Shown here: one piece after another, positions 35,541-48,410 of the stretch | Layout of the letters: the number at the start of each line of letters is the position of its first letter | Numbering within the stretch: position 1 is the first letter of the stretch | Assembly: GCA_037954665.1 (NCBI GenBank) | Contig: JBBMOL010000226.1 | Location: 744,001-808,000, forward strand | Source of the DNA: Laguncularia racemosa | Lineage: Eukaryota; Streptophyta; Magnoliopsida; Myrtales; Combretaceae | Length of the DNA stretch: 64,000 bases | Reading direction: 5' to 3' | The notes under the pieces: model-generated | Seen by the model: the letters and a program-made list of their open reading frames with translations, nothing else | The model's database searches: none | Told to the model about the DNA's origin: nothing | Position numbers and translations under genes: made by a program

Positions 35541-37830
35541 TGTCACACCTTGAAGGCTATTCTAATTGTGATAACTCGCCACAGTTACCTAACCTTAGAT
35601 AGATAACCATAAAGCGTTTTAGTTACAACATCAATTGACCTATTAAAATACAATTAACAAAATTCGAATGCCACCAGTATTCCTCTATTTCATTTAGACA
35701 AATCCGTATTTATTGGAATAAAATACACATGTTTTTCTAAAAATAGGTCTCATCTAAGTCCCATAATAACACATGCTGAAATTTTATTAATTTAGATTAT
35801 AATATATACAATAACCAATCCATCAGTATTTTAACATATTCTATGGGAAAACTCCATTCTATCTCTCAATACCTTACTCTTATCCTAGAAGTTTCACAAT
35901 GAGATTTATAGTGGGTTGAGCTATAATCACCCGGTAAGATATGGGTGCAATATTCTCAATACTGCACACACACAAACAAATCAAGTAAGTTTTCAATTAT
36001 ATGCTATGCATGATCATCCATATGCAATGCAAAATCACATGTGCTATTCCGGTAAACAATGTGAAGTCTAGAGTTTAACACCCCCTTGACCTTAGGTTGG
36101 AGATTCTCATAACCATCAGTGACCAGGTATCCCATACCATTTATTTTTTATCTTATCTCTTTATTATTTATTATCTTTTACTTTGAATAATTTTAAGCTT
36201 TAGGTGTCAATTAGCACATTAAGCACACACTCTTAAGGACATGCAAGACTCTCTCACTCAGTTTTGTCAAAGATGCGATAACCCTCTTAATCATGTAGTT
36301 TGTCAATGACGGAATAGTAATCCCTATGTGATTCCTTCTTGTATATCCTGTAAAAATGATGGCCTTTAGTTATAGTGTAATGTATCATGTAGTGTATGTT
36401 GAATTTTATTTAAGTCATAATAATTAGTTTATTATTTTGAGATAATTATGCAAAATATAATCATATACTGATAGCAAGTTACAAAAAACAAAAAACAATA
36501 GATAATTACAGTTACAATGATACACTGAGAATCACATTTAATGAAAGATAAACCAAAGGAAGTCCGGATTTTGTCCTCTATTATCCTTTATTATATATAT
36601 ATATATATATGATTTCCTTAACCGTAAAAGTCACCTTTTCTTATATTATATATATATATCTATAAAAGATTATATAAGAAACTAATCTCACGTCCAATGT
36701 CCATCTTCCCTCGCTGGATTCTCGTTTCTTTTTTTTGGTCGATGGATTCTTAGCGCTCGCCGGTTCGTCGCCGAATCCACTTTGCGCACACTATCACGGC
36801 CGCACCCCGCTCACACTCGACACCACCACGAGACTCGCACCTCAGCGCACTCTCTGGGACCCACGCGATACGCAACATCCACGCATGAACCATCCACACA
36901 ACAGCTGCGCAACTCCGCCTTCCAACTCGTGCACAAACTTCACGCACTTCATGCCACACACTAGCCACCTTCGCAACCCGCACACGGACCAGCACTTCAC
37001 GCTACACACCACCACCTTCGCAAACCACGCACGCACCAGCAACTCCACTCCCATGCATACACTGGCAAATCCACAAATCACGCACACTGACTAGCAGCCG
37101 TTCGCACGCTCTCACTCGCGTACTCGCAACAGCCGACTTCATTTCCGCACACGCCCACCTGCACCTTCGCACGATCACACAATCCAGTGGCCTTCTTACG
37201 CGACAAACCCGCGGACGTCAGACGCAAACACAGACACACACACGATCACCTCGGCTCGCACACGGCCACGTACATCTCCGCGATGACACAGACCACCACT
37301 TCGCAATCCTAGACCCACGGATGCACACACGGAACAGAACATCACACACGCACACCGAGTACATCACAGGACACCATAACAAAGCACCACACAGAACAGA
37401 GCATCACACGATTCCATACACACACAGAGCTCGGCCACGACATTTTTCCTGTGAAATTTACAATACGGAATATATATACATAGATACACATTCAACTACA
37501 TACCATATCATAGACATCATAAAGTTCACACTCATTTGGGTCTGGTTTTCCTCTAAGTTGAAAACTTTTTTTTTATTTTATGTTATATGCATAATCTACG
37601 GCAATTTTTCTTTATTCATTTCCTCGTTTTTCCTTTTTCTTTCTTTCTATTCTTATCTGCTCTCTCTCTCTCGTTTGTTTGACTTTTGAAATGAATATCC
37701 CAAAGAGTGAACTAGAAAAGTTGGTTCGCTTCCCTTTTATATAAAGTAGTTTTTGGATTTTTGGATTCATTCATTACGCATGGTAATTTACTTGAGGTAG
37801 TAAGTTTAGAGTTTTGTCATAAAAGTTTTA
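35541..37830 (-). repeat. TE3 3' LTR
   Basis: About 2.29 kb. It opens on plus with TGTCACACCTTGAAGG. It contains AT runs (36592-36660) and a striking CA-rich, GC-richer block at about 36780-37450 that generates open frames on both strands. The part at about 37000-37630 has no counterpart in the 5' LTR, which lost it. The pol frame appears to run into this LTR. Confidence 0.82.
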
Positions 37831-37844
37831 TCCTCAAAACTTTT

Positions 37845-38960
37845 GAATGTACCTAGGTTTTCAAATAGATAGGGATACTTTGCCTTCATTTCGCCTTCTC
37901 TTTCGCATGTAGCTTCTCATTTTGAGTATTTGCTCCATTACATTATAATGTATCTGATGCTTTTATTACGTAATTCTTGAGTTTAGGCATTAAGGACTCT
38001 GATCGGATGTTTTGATACATCAAGTTGCGTTGAATCTTCAAGATATCCATTTCAATAGCTCTATTTGTATCTAGAATGTGCTTTCAGAGCAATGACACAT
38101 AAAACACATTGTGGATTCTTGATAGTTGAGGAGGAAAGGCCAATTTGTATGTTACTTCTCCAACTCTTTCCAAAATCTCTTATGGTATTACGTATCTGGG
38201 GCTTAATTTTCCTTTCATCTCAAATCTCCTCATTCCTTTAATCGGAGTAACTTTAAGTAGACATATTTTCCTTGTAGAAATTCTATTTCTCTCCTTTTCA
38301 ATTTACCCAACTTCTTTGTTGATCTTGAGTTTCTTTCATTCTTTGTCTAATGGTAGCCACTTTATCTACTGTCTCTTGTAACATGTTAGGCCCAATTGTA
38401 CTCTTTTTGATTTTGTCCCAAGACAGTAGAGATTTATATCTTCTTCTGTATAGAGCCTCATATAGAGCCATCTTGATTGACAAATAATAGCTGTTGTTTT
38501 AAGCGAACTCGACTAGAGGTAAATGTTGGTCCCAACTATCTTTGAAATTCAATGCACAAGCTCTCAACATATCTTATAAAGTTTAGACGGTATATTTCGA
38601 TTGTCCATCATTTTGAGGATGATATGCTATGCTAAATTGAAATTTAGTTCTGAGAGCTTGGTGTAAACTTCTCCAAAACTCAGACACGAAGTGTGGATCT
38701 CTATCGGATACTATGTTGACTGGTACCTCATGGAGTCTTACATTCTCCTTAAGGTAAATTCTAGCTAACTTATCTAAGGAGTACATCATGTTAATGGGTA
38801 ACAAATGAGCAAATTTAGTCAAACAATTTATGATTACCCATATTGCTCTGTATTCAACTCCAATCCTTCGTAAAGCTATAACAAAGTATATAGTAAATCG
38901 TTCCCACTTCCATTCTAGAATTGGTAATGGCTGTAACAGTCCTTCGGGTTTTTAGTGTTC
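37845..38960 (-). pseudogene. TE3 integrase and chromodomain remnant
   Basis: On minus, the integrase core reads SLDKLARIYLKENVRLHEVP, SDRDPHFVSEFWRSLHQAL and YHPQNDGQSKYTV at 38583-38822 (Glu of the family QSE replaced by Lys). The C-terminal part at 38298-38483 follows. Near 37860-37935 EATCEREGEMKAKYPYLFEN is the tail of a chromodomain, which in this group directs insertion to particular chromatin. Stops separate the blocks. Confidence 0.87.
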
Positions 38961-39886
38961 TACTTTAACTTGCTGATAGATGGAGCATTGAGAAACAAAT
39001 CATGCCATGACTCTTTTCATGCCTTCTCACTAGTAACCTTTCTTAAGCTCCTAATACATTTTAGAATTGTAGGCTTCATCTATGATTTCATTCCTTAACT
39101 TCTTATTTTTTAGTATGCATAAATGACCTCGATACTTCGTTTTGATCCAACTCAAAGTCTATAATGGCTCTTTGTTTCACCTTATTTTGAATATCTATTA
39201 ATTTTGGATCACTAAGTTGCATTTCTTGTATTTTATCCAGAAGAGTAGGTCATACTTCTAAACTTGCTATTTATGGTTCTTCCTCATGCTACACAAACTT
39301 GATCCTTAATTTTTCAAATTCTTGTATCAACTCTTGTTGTTCCATCAATAATGCTACTACTTGCCATAATTTTTTCTACTTAAAAAGTTAGTTACTACAT
39401 TAGCTTTCTTGAGTGGTAGTTAATATTGAGATCATAATCCTTAACGAGTTCTAATTATCTTCTTTGTCACATGTTTAACTCTTTTAGTGTGAATGATATT
39501 TCAAACTCTTATGATTTGTGTAAATCTCGCATCTTTACCCATATAAATAATGTCTCTATATCTTCAAGGCAAATACAACCGCTACTAATTATAATTCCTT
39601 TCATGTAGTTTTAATTGTTTAGAAGCATAAGCCACTACTTTCTTATTTTGCATTAGAATGCATCCTAGCCCCATTCACAAGGCATCGCTATATACATAGA
39701 AGGGTTCTTATAAGTTAGGTAATGTCAGAATGGGAGCTGAAATCAACCTTTGCTTGAACTCTTGAAAGCTCCTCTTACAACTTTCACCCTAATCAAAATT
39801 TTCATCTTTTTAGGTCAACCTTATCCATGGCCTCAAGATTTGCAAGAAATTCTTTACAAATCTCTTATAATACCCTGCCAATCCAA
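38961..39886 (-). pseudogene. TE3 RNase H and end of RT
   Basis: GLAGYYKRFVKNFLQILRPW is encoded on minus just left of the 1.2-kb insertion (about 39825-39885). It is the standard start of the RT-RNase H connection. RNase H sequence follows toward 39100 in broken frames. The open frame at 39750-39977 on plus is a shadow. Confidence 0.75.
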
Positions 39887-41098
39887 TGAAGTGCTCAAAA
39901 CCAAGATTAAGTACATGCAAAACCAATTTGAAAGACAATTAGACAATGTCAATCAAACTAGTTCAACAATTGCATAATTCCTCAATATTTATGAACCAAT
40001 TCCCACAACAAGGATGTGACCAAGAATGAATCCAAGTATGATGATGCTCTGATACCAAAAGATGATGTGCCTAAAAGGGAATTAAGCACAATAAAAACAA
40101 CCTAAATATCAACCTCAAAAAACAAGATCAAATTCAGTTCACAAGAGAGACAATTTGCGTGAACCCTAATTGATGGAAGATGAATAAAATGATAAAATCA
40201 AAGAGATGAAATCCACAAAGTTGATAATCCTCAATTGAATCAATTAACCAACTTAAATTCCAAGAGAATTCCAATTAACAATGCACAAATTTCAAACTGT
40301 GATCATCTTTACAACAAAGAAGTTCCACACCACAAGTATAATGATAAATTGATGGTATTAATAAGTGCTAAAAACCAATCAATTATGCAATGATAGTTTG
40401 ATTACAAATGCAATCAAAATCTAACCAAGAAGACATCAATTCAACCCTAGATATGACTCACTAGAGATGAAAAGAAACACAACAATAAGAAATTGATATG
40501 ACTCACAATTTTCCCTTATTGCACTCACCACAATTCCAATTCTTGGGATTGAAATTGATAAGAGAAATTGAACTAGGAAGAACCCTAATTCCCTCACATA
40601 AAGTGTATGTTCAAATCTGAAAAAATGCCTCCTCAAACCTTACTTTTAGCAAGTATTTATACTTGCTCCTTTTAGGGTTAGAAAGTGCACAAAATTACAA
40701 CTATGCCACTTTTAGGGTGATTAGTCTTAAAACTCAATTACAACCAAATAAAAGTGTCCCAAAATGATTACAACATAAATAGTCCAAGTAAATAACAAAT
40801 ATATAAAAATTAGTCTTCAAGATGCTAGCTTTTCCATAGGATTCATCGGCCTAGCTCATCATCGATTTAGGTCGGTGCATAATAACCCATAAGCTGAGTT
40901 TTAGTGAGTTTGTCCATCACCTTGTAAAGCATGATAAATGTGCCTGATTGGAAGATACAATACATGAATAAGAGAAAAGAGGTTAGTAAACAAATAATTC
41001 TAGGGTCGATGTGCTAAAAATGGGCCCTCATCACCAAGATTTGAAATCTTTTTGCTCTTGCCCTAATGATAGGTCTTGACGGATTTTGATTCCTATCA
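39887..41098 (-). mobile_element. 1.2-kb TG...CA unit, copy A, inserted in TE3 pol
   Basis: The unit begins TGATAGGAATCAAAATCC and ends GAGCACTTCA on minus. It is flanked by the 5-bp duplication TTGGA (TCCAA on plus at 39882-39886 and 41099-41103). It splits the TE3 RT block between RSFLG and GLAGYY. About 170 bases before its 3' end lies TTTTGGTATCAGAGC, which looks like a tRNA-iMet primer site following an LTR. No protein is encoded. A second copy with the same ends is at 51440-52662. Confidence 0.88.
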
Positions 41099-41103
41099 TC
41101 CAA

Positions 41104-42420
41104 GGAAGCTTCTTACTTTTGTAATGGAGCAGTATTTCCATTCACTATTGCCTTAATCTTTGCTAGGTCCTTTGATACTCTTTCTCTAGATATGACATGC
41201 CTTTAGAATATCACTTGATTCATCCAAAATTTGCATTTTGACAATTTCATGTATAATTGGTCCTTCTTTAATAATCCTAAGGCAATCTTGGTAGTTTTCA
41301 TGCTTTAACTTGGTCTTGAAGTGAATCAGAATATCATCAATAAAAACTGCCAAGAACTTATTTAAGAATAGTTTGAATATTCAGTTCATAAGGTCCATAA
41401 ATGCAGTTGGAGCATTCATTAGTCCAAATGGCATTACTAAAACACATAATGTCCATATCTTGTTCGAAAAGCAGTTTTGGGTATATATTCTGGTCTAATT
41501 TTTTATTGGTGATACTCGGATCATAAATTGATTAAGGAAAATACACTTACTCCTTGCAGCTGATCAAATCAATCATCAATTCTTGACAAGGGATATTTAT
41601 TCATAATAGTTACCTTATTTAATTCCCAATAGTCGATATATAATCACATGGATCCATCTTTCTTCTTCATGAATAATATTGAAGCTCCCTATGGTGAAAC
41701 ACTTAGATGAATAAATCTCTTCTCTGATAACTCTTGCAATTGGACCTTTAGTTCTTTCAACTTGATTAAGGACATTCTATAAGGCACCTTGGAGATCAAT
41801 TCAGTACCAGCTTTACTTTAATAGTGAAGTTCATCTCTCTTGAAGGAAGAAGTCTTGGCAATTCCTTAGGAAATACTTTAAGGACCTCATTTACTATAGG
41901 TATTTTAACTAATCTAGGTGGCTCCACATCCATTTCTATCGCACTTATCAAGCATATGTCTCAACCTTTAGAGTTTTCTCCTTCTACTTGCAAGACACTA
42001 CAGAAACCTCTTAATTCCTTTTCAGTTGTCCTCGATACACCATGGTCTCTATTCCTAACTTACTGAACAACACTTTTTTCTTCTTACAATCCACGTTGGC
42101 GTAATTCTTTGACAAGCAATCCATCCCCAAAATTGCCTCGTAACCTCTCGTAGATAGGACAATTAAGGCTACAGGCATATTTTTCTTGTAAATTTCAATT
42201 AGGCAGTCCTTTATTATTTCCTTGATAATCGCTTTTTCTTTGGTAGGGGTTTTAATTCTTAAGTCTTTAAAGAAGGTTGAACTTTTAACTTCATTTGCTA
42301 AGCTATGGTTGAGCTTATAAAAGAATGCGTAGCTCCTGTATAAAAAAGAACAATAGTTGGTTGGGTAGCAAATATAATGGATCTTAAGAATTACATAGTG
42401 TTAGGGTTAAGTTCTAACTT
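41104..42420 (-). pseudogene. TE3 protease and reverse transcriptase remnant
   Basis: RT blocks on minus include VMPFGLMNAPTAFMDLMN and VFIDDILIHF (FIDD near 41330-41345), followed by RSFLG at the insertion. The protease site near 42310-42350 reads LFYTGATHSFIS, so the catalytic Asp of the family DSGA/DTGA is Tyr. Stops are spread through the region. Confidence 0.85.
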
Positions 42421-42699
42421 TTATCTTCTTAAATCTTTTAGTAGTGAGTCTTTTATAATTCTTGACTTTCCAATTAATTTCCTAATCAAATCTCATACAT
42501 ATAAAATATTATAAAAAACAAGTTTGACTTTATGTACCTATTAATACATTTCCTTCATCTTCATATTCTTCAGTTGTTAAGGTAATATCTTGACATAGCC
42601 TGACTTCTTCTTCCACCTAATGTCCGGCATTGGTACCTTCGATGGCAAATACCTTAGCGTTCGTAATTTGTAGGATAGCCCCTAGATTTCCTTGTTCGA

Positions 42700-44580
42700 A
42701 TGGTTAACCACCAAGTCTTTTGATTATGGTCTTGGGCACTATGGTATTTGCCTCGATCCCTTGTTGCCTTTTAGGGTAAGCGCTTGCATATTGCCCTTTT
42801 TGTTCACAAACAAAATAGGTCGTAGCATTTCTCATTAGAAAATCTTGAATTCTATGGTCACTAGCCCCACATTGGTAACACTTGCCCTTCAATTGTGGAC
42901 ACTCTTGAGAGTAGTGTTATCCCTTACACTTTCAACAAATTACATTCATGGGCTTAACGTGTGGCAAAATGATCAGGGGTTTATTGCTTAGTGGCCTTAC
43001 ATTCAATATTGTCCTTTTTTCCTTTTTCGTTCATACTTAGGTTGAATAGTAACCTTTTATTGGAACTCTCATCCTTATACTTGACCAAGTTTGGGCCCTT
43101 ATCTCTTCTCCTCTCTGTTTTGCCTATTTTAGAGCCCTAACCTTACTCACTATGTCTACATAAGTTTGTATCTTAAATTCCATGATTCTTTCTTGTGTGT
43201 CTACATCTAGCTTATTCATAAATAACTGCCTTTTTAGTACATTCGGATCTCTATATGCATTTAGAGTGAACTGCAACAACTTATTGAATTCATTTTCGTA
43301 CTGATCCATGGTTTTAGTCCCCTTCTTTAGCTAGAATAATTGCTTGCTTGATTTCGTTTTCACACTTTCCAAAATATATTCCCTAAAGAATTCTCCATAG
43401 AAAGTCTCCCATGATACAAGCTAGGGTAATAACCTCTATCTCACATCCCATTAAACCCGAGCTCTCATTTTCAACATGTACATCACATATGCCACTTTTT
43501 GGTGGTTTACTATTTTGTAAGCTACAAATGATCTTTCCACTTAGGCTATCTAATCTTCTGCCTCCTCGAGCTTTCTGAATACCTTGTATCATATGAAGTC
43601 AAGAAATATACTCTTTCGAATTCTCTGATTGATCACTCCTTGATTATACCCCTTATTGTCCTTTAACATACATCATAGAGGTGACTAAGTTTAGAGGAAG
43701 TGGAGGTGGCATCTGTAGTTGTTGCAAAGTTAGTATAGTAGCAGTTATTGTGGTTAAGGTGGTGGTGGTAATAGGGGTTGTTCTCCTGACATTAAATACT
43801 ACATCATTAACGCCTATTGCTATGCCATTTTTTGAATTGTTGCTTCCATTCTCACAATAAAGTCTTCTCGGCTCCCTTCTCCACTAGAGGATCCTACACC
43901 TCTTCGACCCTGTCTAGGTGCTTTACCTAGTCTCCAAGGTTGTATTTCCAAAATTTCTTGCTGAGTTGGGGATGGGGTCTTGGCTTGAGGAGTTACATCT
44001 CTGATGTCTTTATATTGAGCTAGTGTTGTTGTCTTCTTTCATTTACTTGTACTTCCATAGTAGTTCATTAATGCAATATACACAATATGTTAAGGCATTT
44101 TCAATGATACATATCAATAATGATGCTGATATTAATAAAAGTCATATAACACATCTACATATTTGCATATATAAGAGTGAGGATACACAAAAATCGTAAC
44201 ACTTTATACATTTTTCCAAAATTTACATTTCCCATAATCCTAACCTACACGTCGATCAACTTAGATCAAAAGTTGCACTAGATTTACAAAATTTCCCTTT
44301 TGAGTCTCCCCAAAATGTAAGTTTTCCTAAAATATATACATTATTTTCCTCAAAAGTTGCATTGGATTTATCCATATATTCTTAACTAGCACTCCTTGAA
44401 CCATCACTTGTGTCTTTGTCACTTTCGCTTGCTTCCTCTTCTTCTTCCTCTTTCATAAAATTTGTTGCCACACTTTTAATTTCTGGAGCACCTCTCAGAT
44501 AAAAAATTTCCTCAGATGGCAAGTCTTCTTCTAGGTCTTCTTCCAACTCTTCTTCTCTAGGATGTATCACATGCATTTCC
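42700..44580 (-). pseudogene. TE3 gag remnant with damaged zinc knuckles
   Basis: At 42704-42892 (minus) KCYQCGASDHRIQDF keeps C, C and H of a CCHC knuckle but lacks the last Cys, and a second knuckle is more damaged. The gag core YENEFNKLLQFTLNAYRDPN lies at 43124-43309. The acidic stretch at 44382-44576 is rich in Glu and Asp and may be N-terminal or chance. It precedes protease as expected. Confidence 0.75.
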
Positions 44581-45257
44581 CCTTGATCTACAATCTTACA
44601 GTCTCTATTCTTGATCTAATCTAAAGTACCCCAAGAATCCTCAAAATATAGTTAACCACTATTGAATCTTGATTTCCAATCATAGATTTTTCTTGCATGC
44701 ATCTTTGTATTCCTTTTAGACTTGACAGGAGGTGTTAATACTTCCTAGGGATACCTCATTCTTAAATTGAATCGGGCTACAAACAGTATTTCCAGCAACT
44801 CATCTTCCAAGCCCTTCATCTTAGCAAATCGAGCCTCTAAAGCTAGTATAGCAGTTTATCTACTATACCTATTTTCCAAGTCCCCGCTTAGTCTATTCAA
44901 CTGATATTACATTTTTCTATTAGTCCCATTCTCTAACTCTCGATTGTCTTGTTCACTATTCTATTCAAATAGATGAACTCATATCGAGTGTGAATCCCTT
45001 GCATCCTTAGCCTACATTCCACTAAATCATCATTGTTCTCCAAGCAACACACATTCCATCTTCGATCCAGTGCTTGAGCATTACCTACACCTCGCTAAAT
45101 ACAAATGTCATAAGTTATTAGTTATTTATTTTTTCATTCTTAGGTTTTACCCACTAAGGTAGGCTTTTCCTAACTATTAGAATGTCTTGTCAATCTCTTA
45201 AGACATTGACCCTCGAACTCGAATTCTACCTAATTTCTGTTTTACCTTAAATTTAAA

Positions 45258-45276
45258 CTCATACTTTGATACCACC
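45258..45276 (-). other. TE3 primer-binding site (tRNA-iMet type, degraded)
   Basis: Minus-strand TGGTGGTATCAAAGTATGA lies about 12 bases after the 5' LTR end. It resembles TGGTATCAGAGC with changes. Confidence 0.55.
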
Positions 45277-45288
45277 AAAGGCTATCAT

Positions 45289-48200
45289 GTCTCGAAGGGT
45301 ACTCTAATCATGACAACCTGCTACGATTACCTAACCTCAGATAGACAACCGTGAAGCATCTTAATTACAACATCAACCGACTTATCAAAATAAAATTAAC
45401 AAAATTGAATGCCTCTAGTGTTCCTCTATTTCATTTAGATGAATCTATATTTATCTAAATAAAATATGCATGTTTTTCTAAAATTAGGCCTTATCCAAGT
45501 CCCATAACAACATAGGCTAGAATTTTACTAATTCAAATTATAATATATACAATAATCAGTCCATTAGTATTATAATATAATCTATAGGAAAACTCTATTC
45601 TATCTCTTAAAACCTTACTCTTATACTAGAAGTTTCACGATGAAATTTACTTACTTTGGTATTGTGTGCAAGGTTGTCAAAATCGTGATTTTACGTAGAA
45701 TTGCTAAGGGGTCTATAAAATTGGAACATAGAAATAACCTATGTAAAATAACTTCCAAATATTATAAATTTACTTACAATAGTCATTAAAAAATATAATG
45801 AATACTAGAAATAAGGAAATTCAGCTTTATTTTAGCCATAAATTGTAAATTTGCAATAAAAGTCATAATATAGATAATCAAGCATAAGTTTTATAATATA
45901 GATATTTTATTTCTAAAATGATAAATCATGTATAAAGTAAGTTTTACCTAGTTATGTATACAAAACCTAAAAGATAATAGATAAAATTTTAAAAATCAAT
46001 TGTGACTTTAAGAAATTATTAATAAATAAAAGTTGACAACGTAAATATATCATTAAAAAGGAGTAATATAAAAAAAATGACATATAACTACTAACTAAAA
46101 GTAAATAATAAAGAAGATATTATAAAAAGAAAAACCTTCAAAATTATATATTACTAGGTAAATTTTTGTACTATTCATGACTATTAATTCAAAATATATT
46201 TACTTAACTATGAGATATTGAAAAGGTAGAAATATAAATACATTTATACCTTTACTATAAAATTAAAAATCTAAAAAATTCTTATAAAGTTAAAGTTATT
46301 TACCCTTTATTTTATTTACTATTACAAAAATATTAATTAAAACAAGGAAAGTTGCAGCAATCAAATATGAGTGCTTTTAACACAAACATGATCACAAATA
46401 GGAATAAGAAGATCGACAATCGACAAACACAAATACAATGACTTCAACACAAAGCAACACATTGACAAGCGATGAGTGATGACCGACGAACATGTGTGGG
46501 GTATGGCTCATACTTCCTTATGACAGGAAAGCACGTGGGACACCAGAGGGCTTTTAGCAATTTAGCCCATATTTTTTCATTAAAAGTTTGGGCTTAGGCT
46601 ATGAATAGCTATTATTATATATTCTCTTTTTCACTTGTAATTGCGTGATAAAAATGAGAGAGTGAGATGCTAATTATAGTAGGATCCTCTACTGAACGTA
46701 GTCCTAGTTAATGGGTGAATCGAGATAAAATCTTATGCATTTATTTTTTGAATGAAACCTATATCCTACAAATTTACTTGAATTTTGGGGTAGACTAGGC
46801 TTCTGTGGGCTGCACGTCTTCAACTAGGCCGAGCTACTTCCTTTTCACTCCTTCTGCTAATTGAAAATAAGACCTTGTAGTAGAAACATAAAAACGTTAG
46901 TAGAATTGCGATTTATCGATTCCACGTGTGAAATCGCGATTTTACTACAATTTTACCTTAAAAACGTTTTTCATGTGAGTTGACTAGGAATGTGCTCACT
47001 AACTTGTAAAATCATAGAAATGTGCGAGTTAACTCGAGATTTTGACAACTATGATTGTGTCTACCTAGTAAGTTCATGTAGTCGTGACCTGCATCATACA
47101 ATCTATAATGGAGTGAGCTATTATCGCCTAGTGAAATAGGAGTGCAATATTCTCAATACTGCACACACACAAACAAATTAAGCAAGTTTTCAATCATATG
47201 TTATGCATAATCATCATTATGCAATGTAACATCACACACAGTCTTTCGGTAATCAGCATGAAGTCTAGGGTTTAATGTCCTCCTTGACTTGGGTTGGGGG
47301 TTCTCATAACCATCTATGCTCGGGTATCCCATACCATTTATTTTCCATCTTATCCGTTTATTATGGATTCTCTTTTACTTTAAATACCTTAAGCTCTGTG
47401 TGTTAATTAGCACACTGAGCACACACCCTCAAGGACATGCTAGACTCTCATTCGGTTCCATCAAAGACACGATAGCCCCCTTAGTCATGTAGTTCGTCGA
47501 TGGTGGAATAGTAATTCTTACACGATTACTTCTTATATATCCTGTAGTAATGAAGGCCTTTAGTCATAGTGTAATGTATTGTGTAATGCATGTCGAATTT
47601 TCTATAAGTCATAATGATTAGTTCATTATTTCGGAGTGATCACACAAAATATAATTATACACCAATAGCAAATTACAAAAACAGTAGATAATTACAGTCA
47701 TAGAATGATATACTCAGAATCACATTTTATGAAACATAGACCAAAGGAATTTCGGATTTTATCCTCCATCAATAAGCCCCGTATTACCTTTTTATTATAT
47801 ATATATATATAATTTCCTTAACCGTAAAAGTCACCCTTTTTTTCTGTATTATTATATATATATATATAGATATGATTATATAATAAACTAATCTCATGTC
47901 CAATGTTCATCTTCAATCTTTCTTCCCTCGCCGGATTCTCATTTCTTTCTTTTACTCGTTGGATTCTTCAAGCGCTCACCGGTTCATCTTATGTTCGCCG
48001 ATTCCACTTCGCGCACACGCTCATGGCCACACCCCGCTCGCACTCGCTACCACCACGAGACTCGCACCCTGGCGCACACTCTAGGACCCACGCGATATGC
48101 AACATTCGCGCATGAGCCATCCACGCAACAGCCGCGTAACTCTGCCTTCCAACTCGTGCACGAACTCCACGCACTTCATGCCATATGCCAGCCACCTTCG

Positions 48201-48410
48201 CAAACAGCACATCGACTAGCACTTCACTTATTTTTCTGTTCTTATCTGCTCTCTCTTCAAGCTCGTCTAAATTTCGAAATGAATATGTCAAACAGCGAAC
48301 TGGAAAAGTCGGTTCACTTCCCTTTTATATAAAGTAAAATTTCGGATTTTTCAAGTTTGTTTGTTGCATGCAGTAATTTAGTAACTTTAGTGTTTTGTTA
48401 TAAAATTTTA
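45289..48410 (-). repeat. TE3 5' LTR, split by a hAT-like element
   Basis: It aligns with 35541-37830 outside the hAT-like insert (45669-47053). Without the insert it is about 1.73 kb, because the CA-rich block at 37000-37630 of the other LTR is mostly missing here. Shared landmarks are ATTCTCAATACTGCACACAC and CTTCCCTTTTATATAAAGTA, the latter holding a TATA box near 48330. Confidence 0.82.
45669..47053. mobile_element. Non-autonomous hAT-like DNA transposon in the TE3 5' LTR
   Basis: Terminal inverted repeats: the left end reads CAAGGTTGTCAAAATCGTG and the right end, inverted, CATAGTTGTCAAAATCTCG. It is flanked by ATTGTGTG (45661-45668) and ATTGTGTC (47054-47061), an 8-bp duplication with one change. 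An 8-bp duplication and CA-start ends fit the hAT superfamily. The 1385-bp interior is very AT-rich and has no transposase. Inverted AAATCGCGATTTTAC-type motifs lie near the right end. Confidence 0.83.

Larger units (their letters stand above)
35541..48410 (-). mobile_element. TE3: chromovirus (Ty3/gypsy with chromodomain) in a TERT intron
   Basis: Related sequences at 35541-37830 and about 45289-48410 are its 3' and 5' LTRs; both edges are approximate and no target duplication was found. On minus, the interior gives a TGGTATCAAAG primer site, gag, CCHC remnants, protease, RT, RNase H, integrase and a chromodomain tail. The integrase wording and chromodomain suggest the Tekay/Del group. It has been hit twice since: by a 1.2-kb TG...CA unit in pol and by a hAT-like element in the 5' LTR. 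Strong LTR divergence marks it as old. Confidence 0.88.

Noticed and set aside
36735..37094. 119-codon open frame with overlapping frames on the other strand
   Set aside because: It lies in the CA-rich block of the TE3 LTR. Similar open frames on both strands show compositional bias, not coding.
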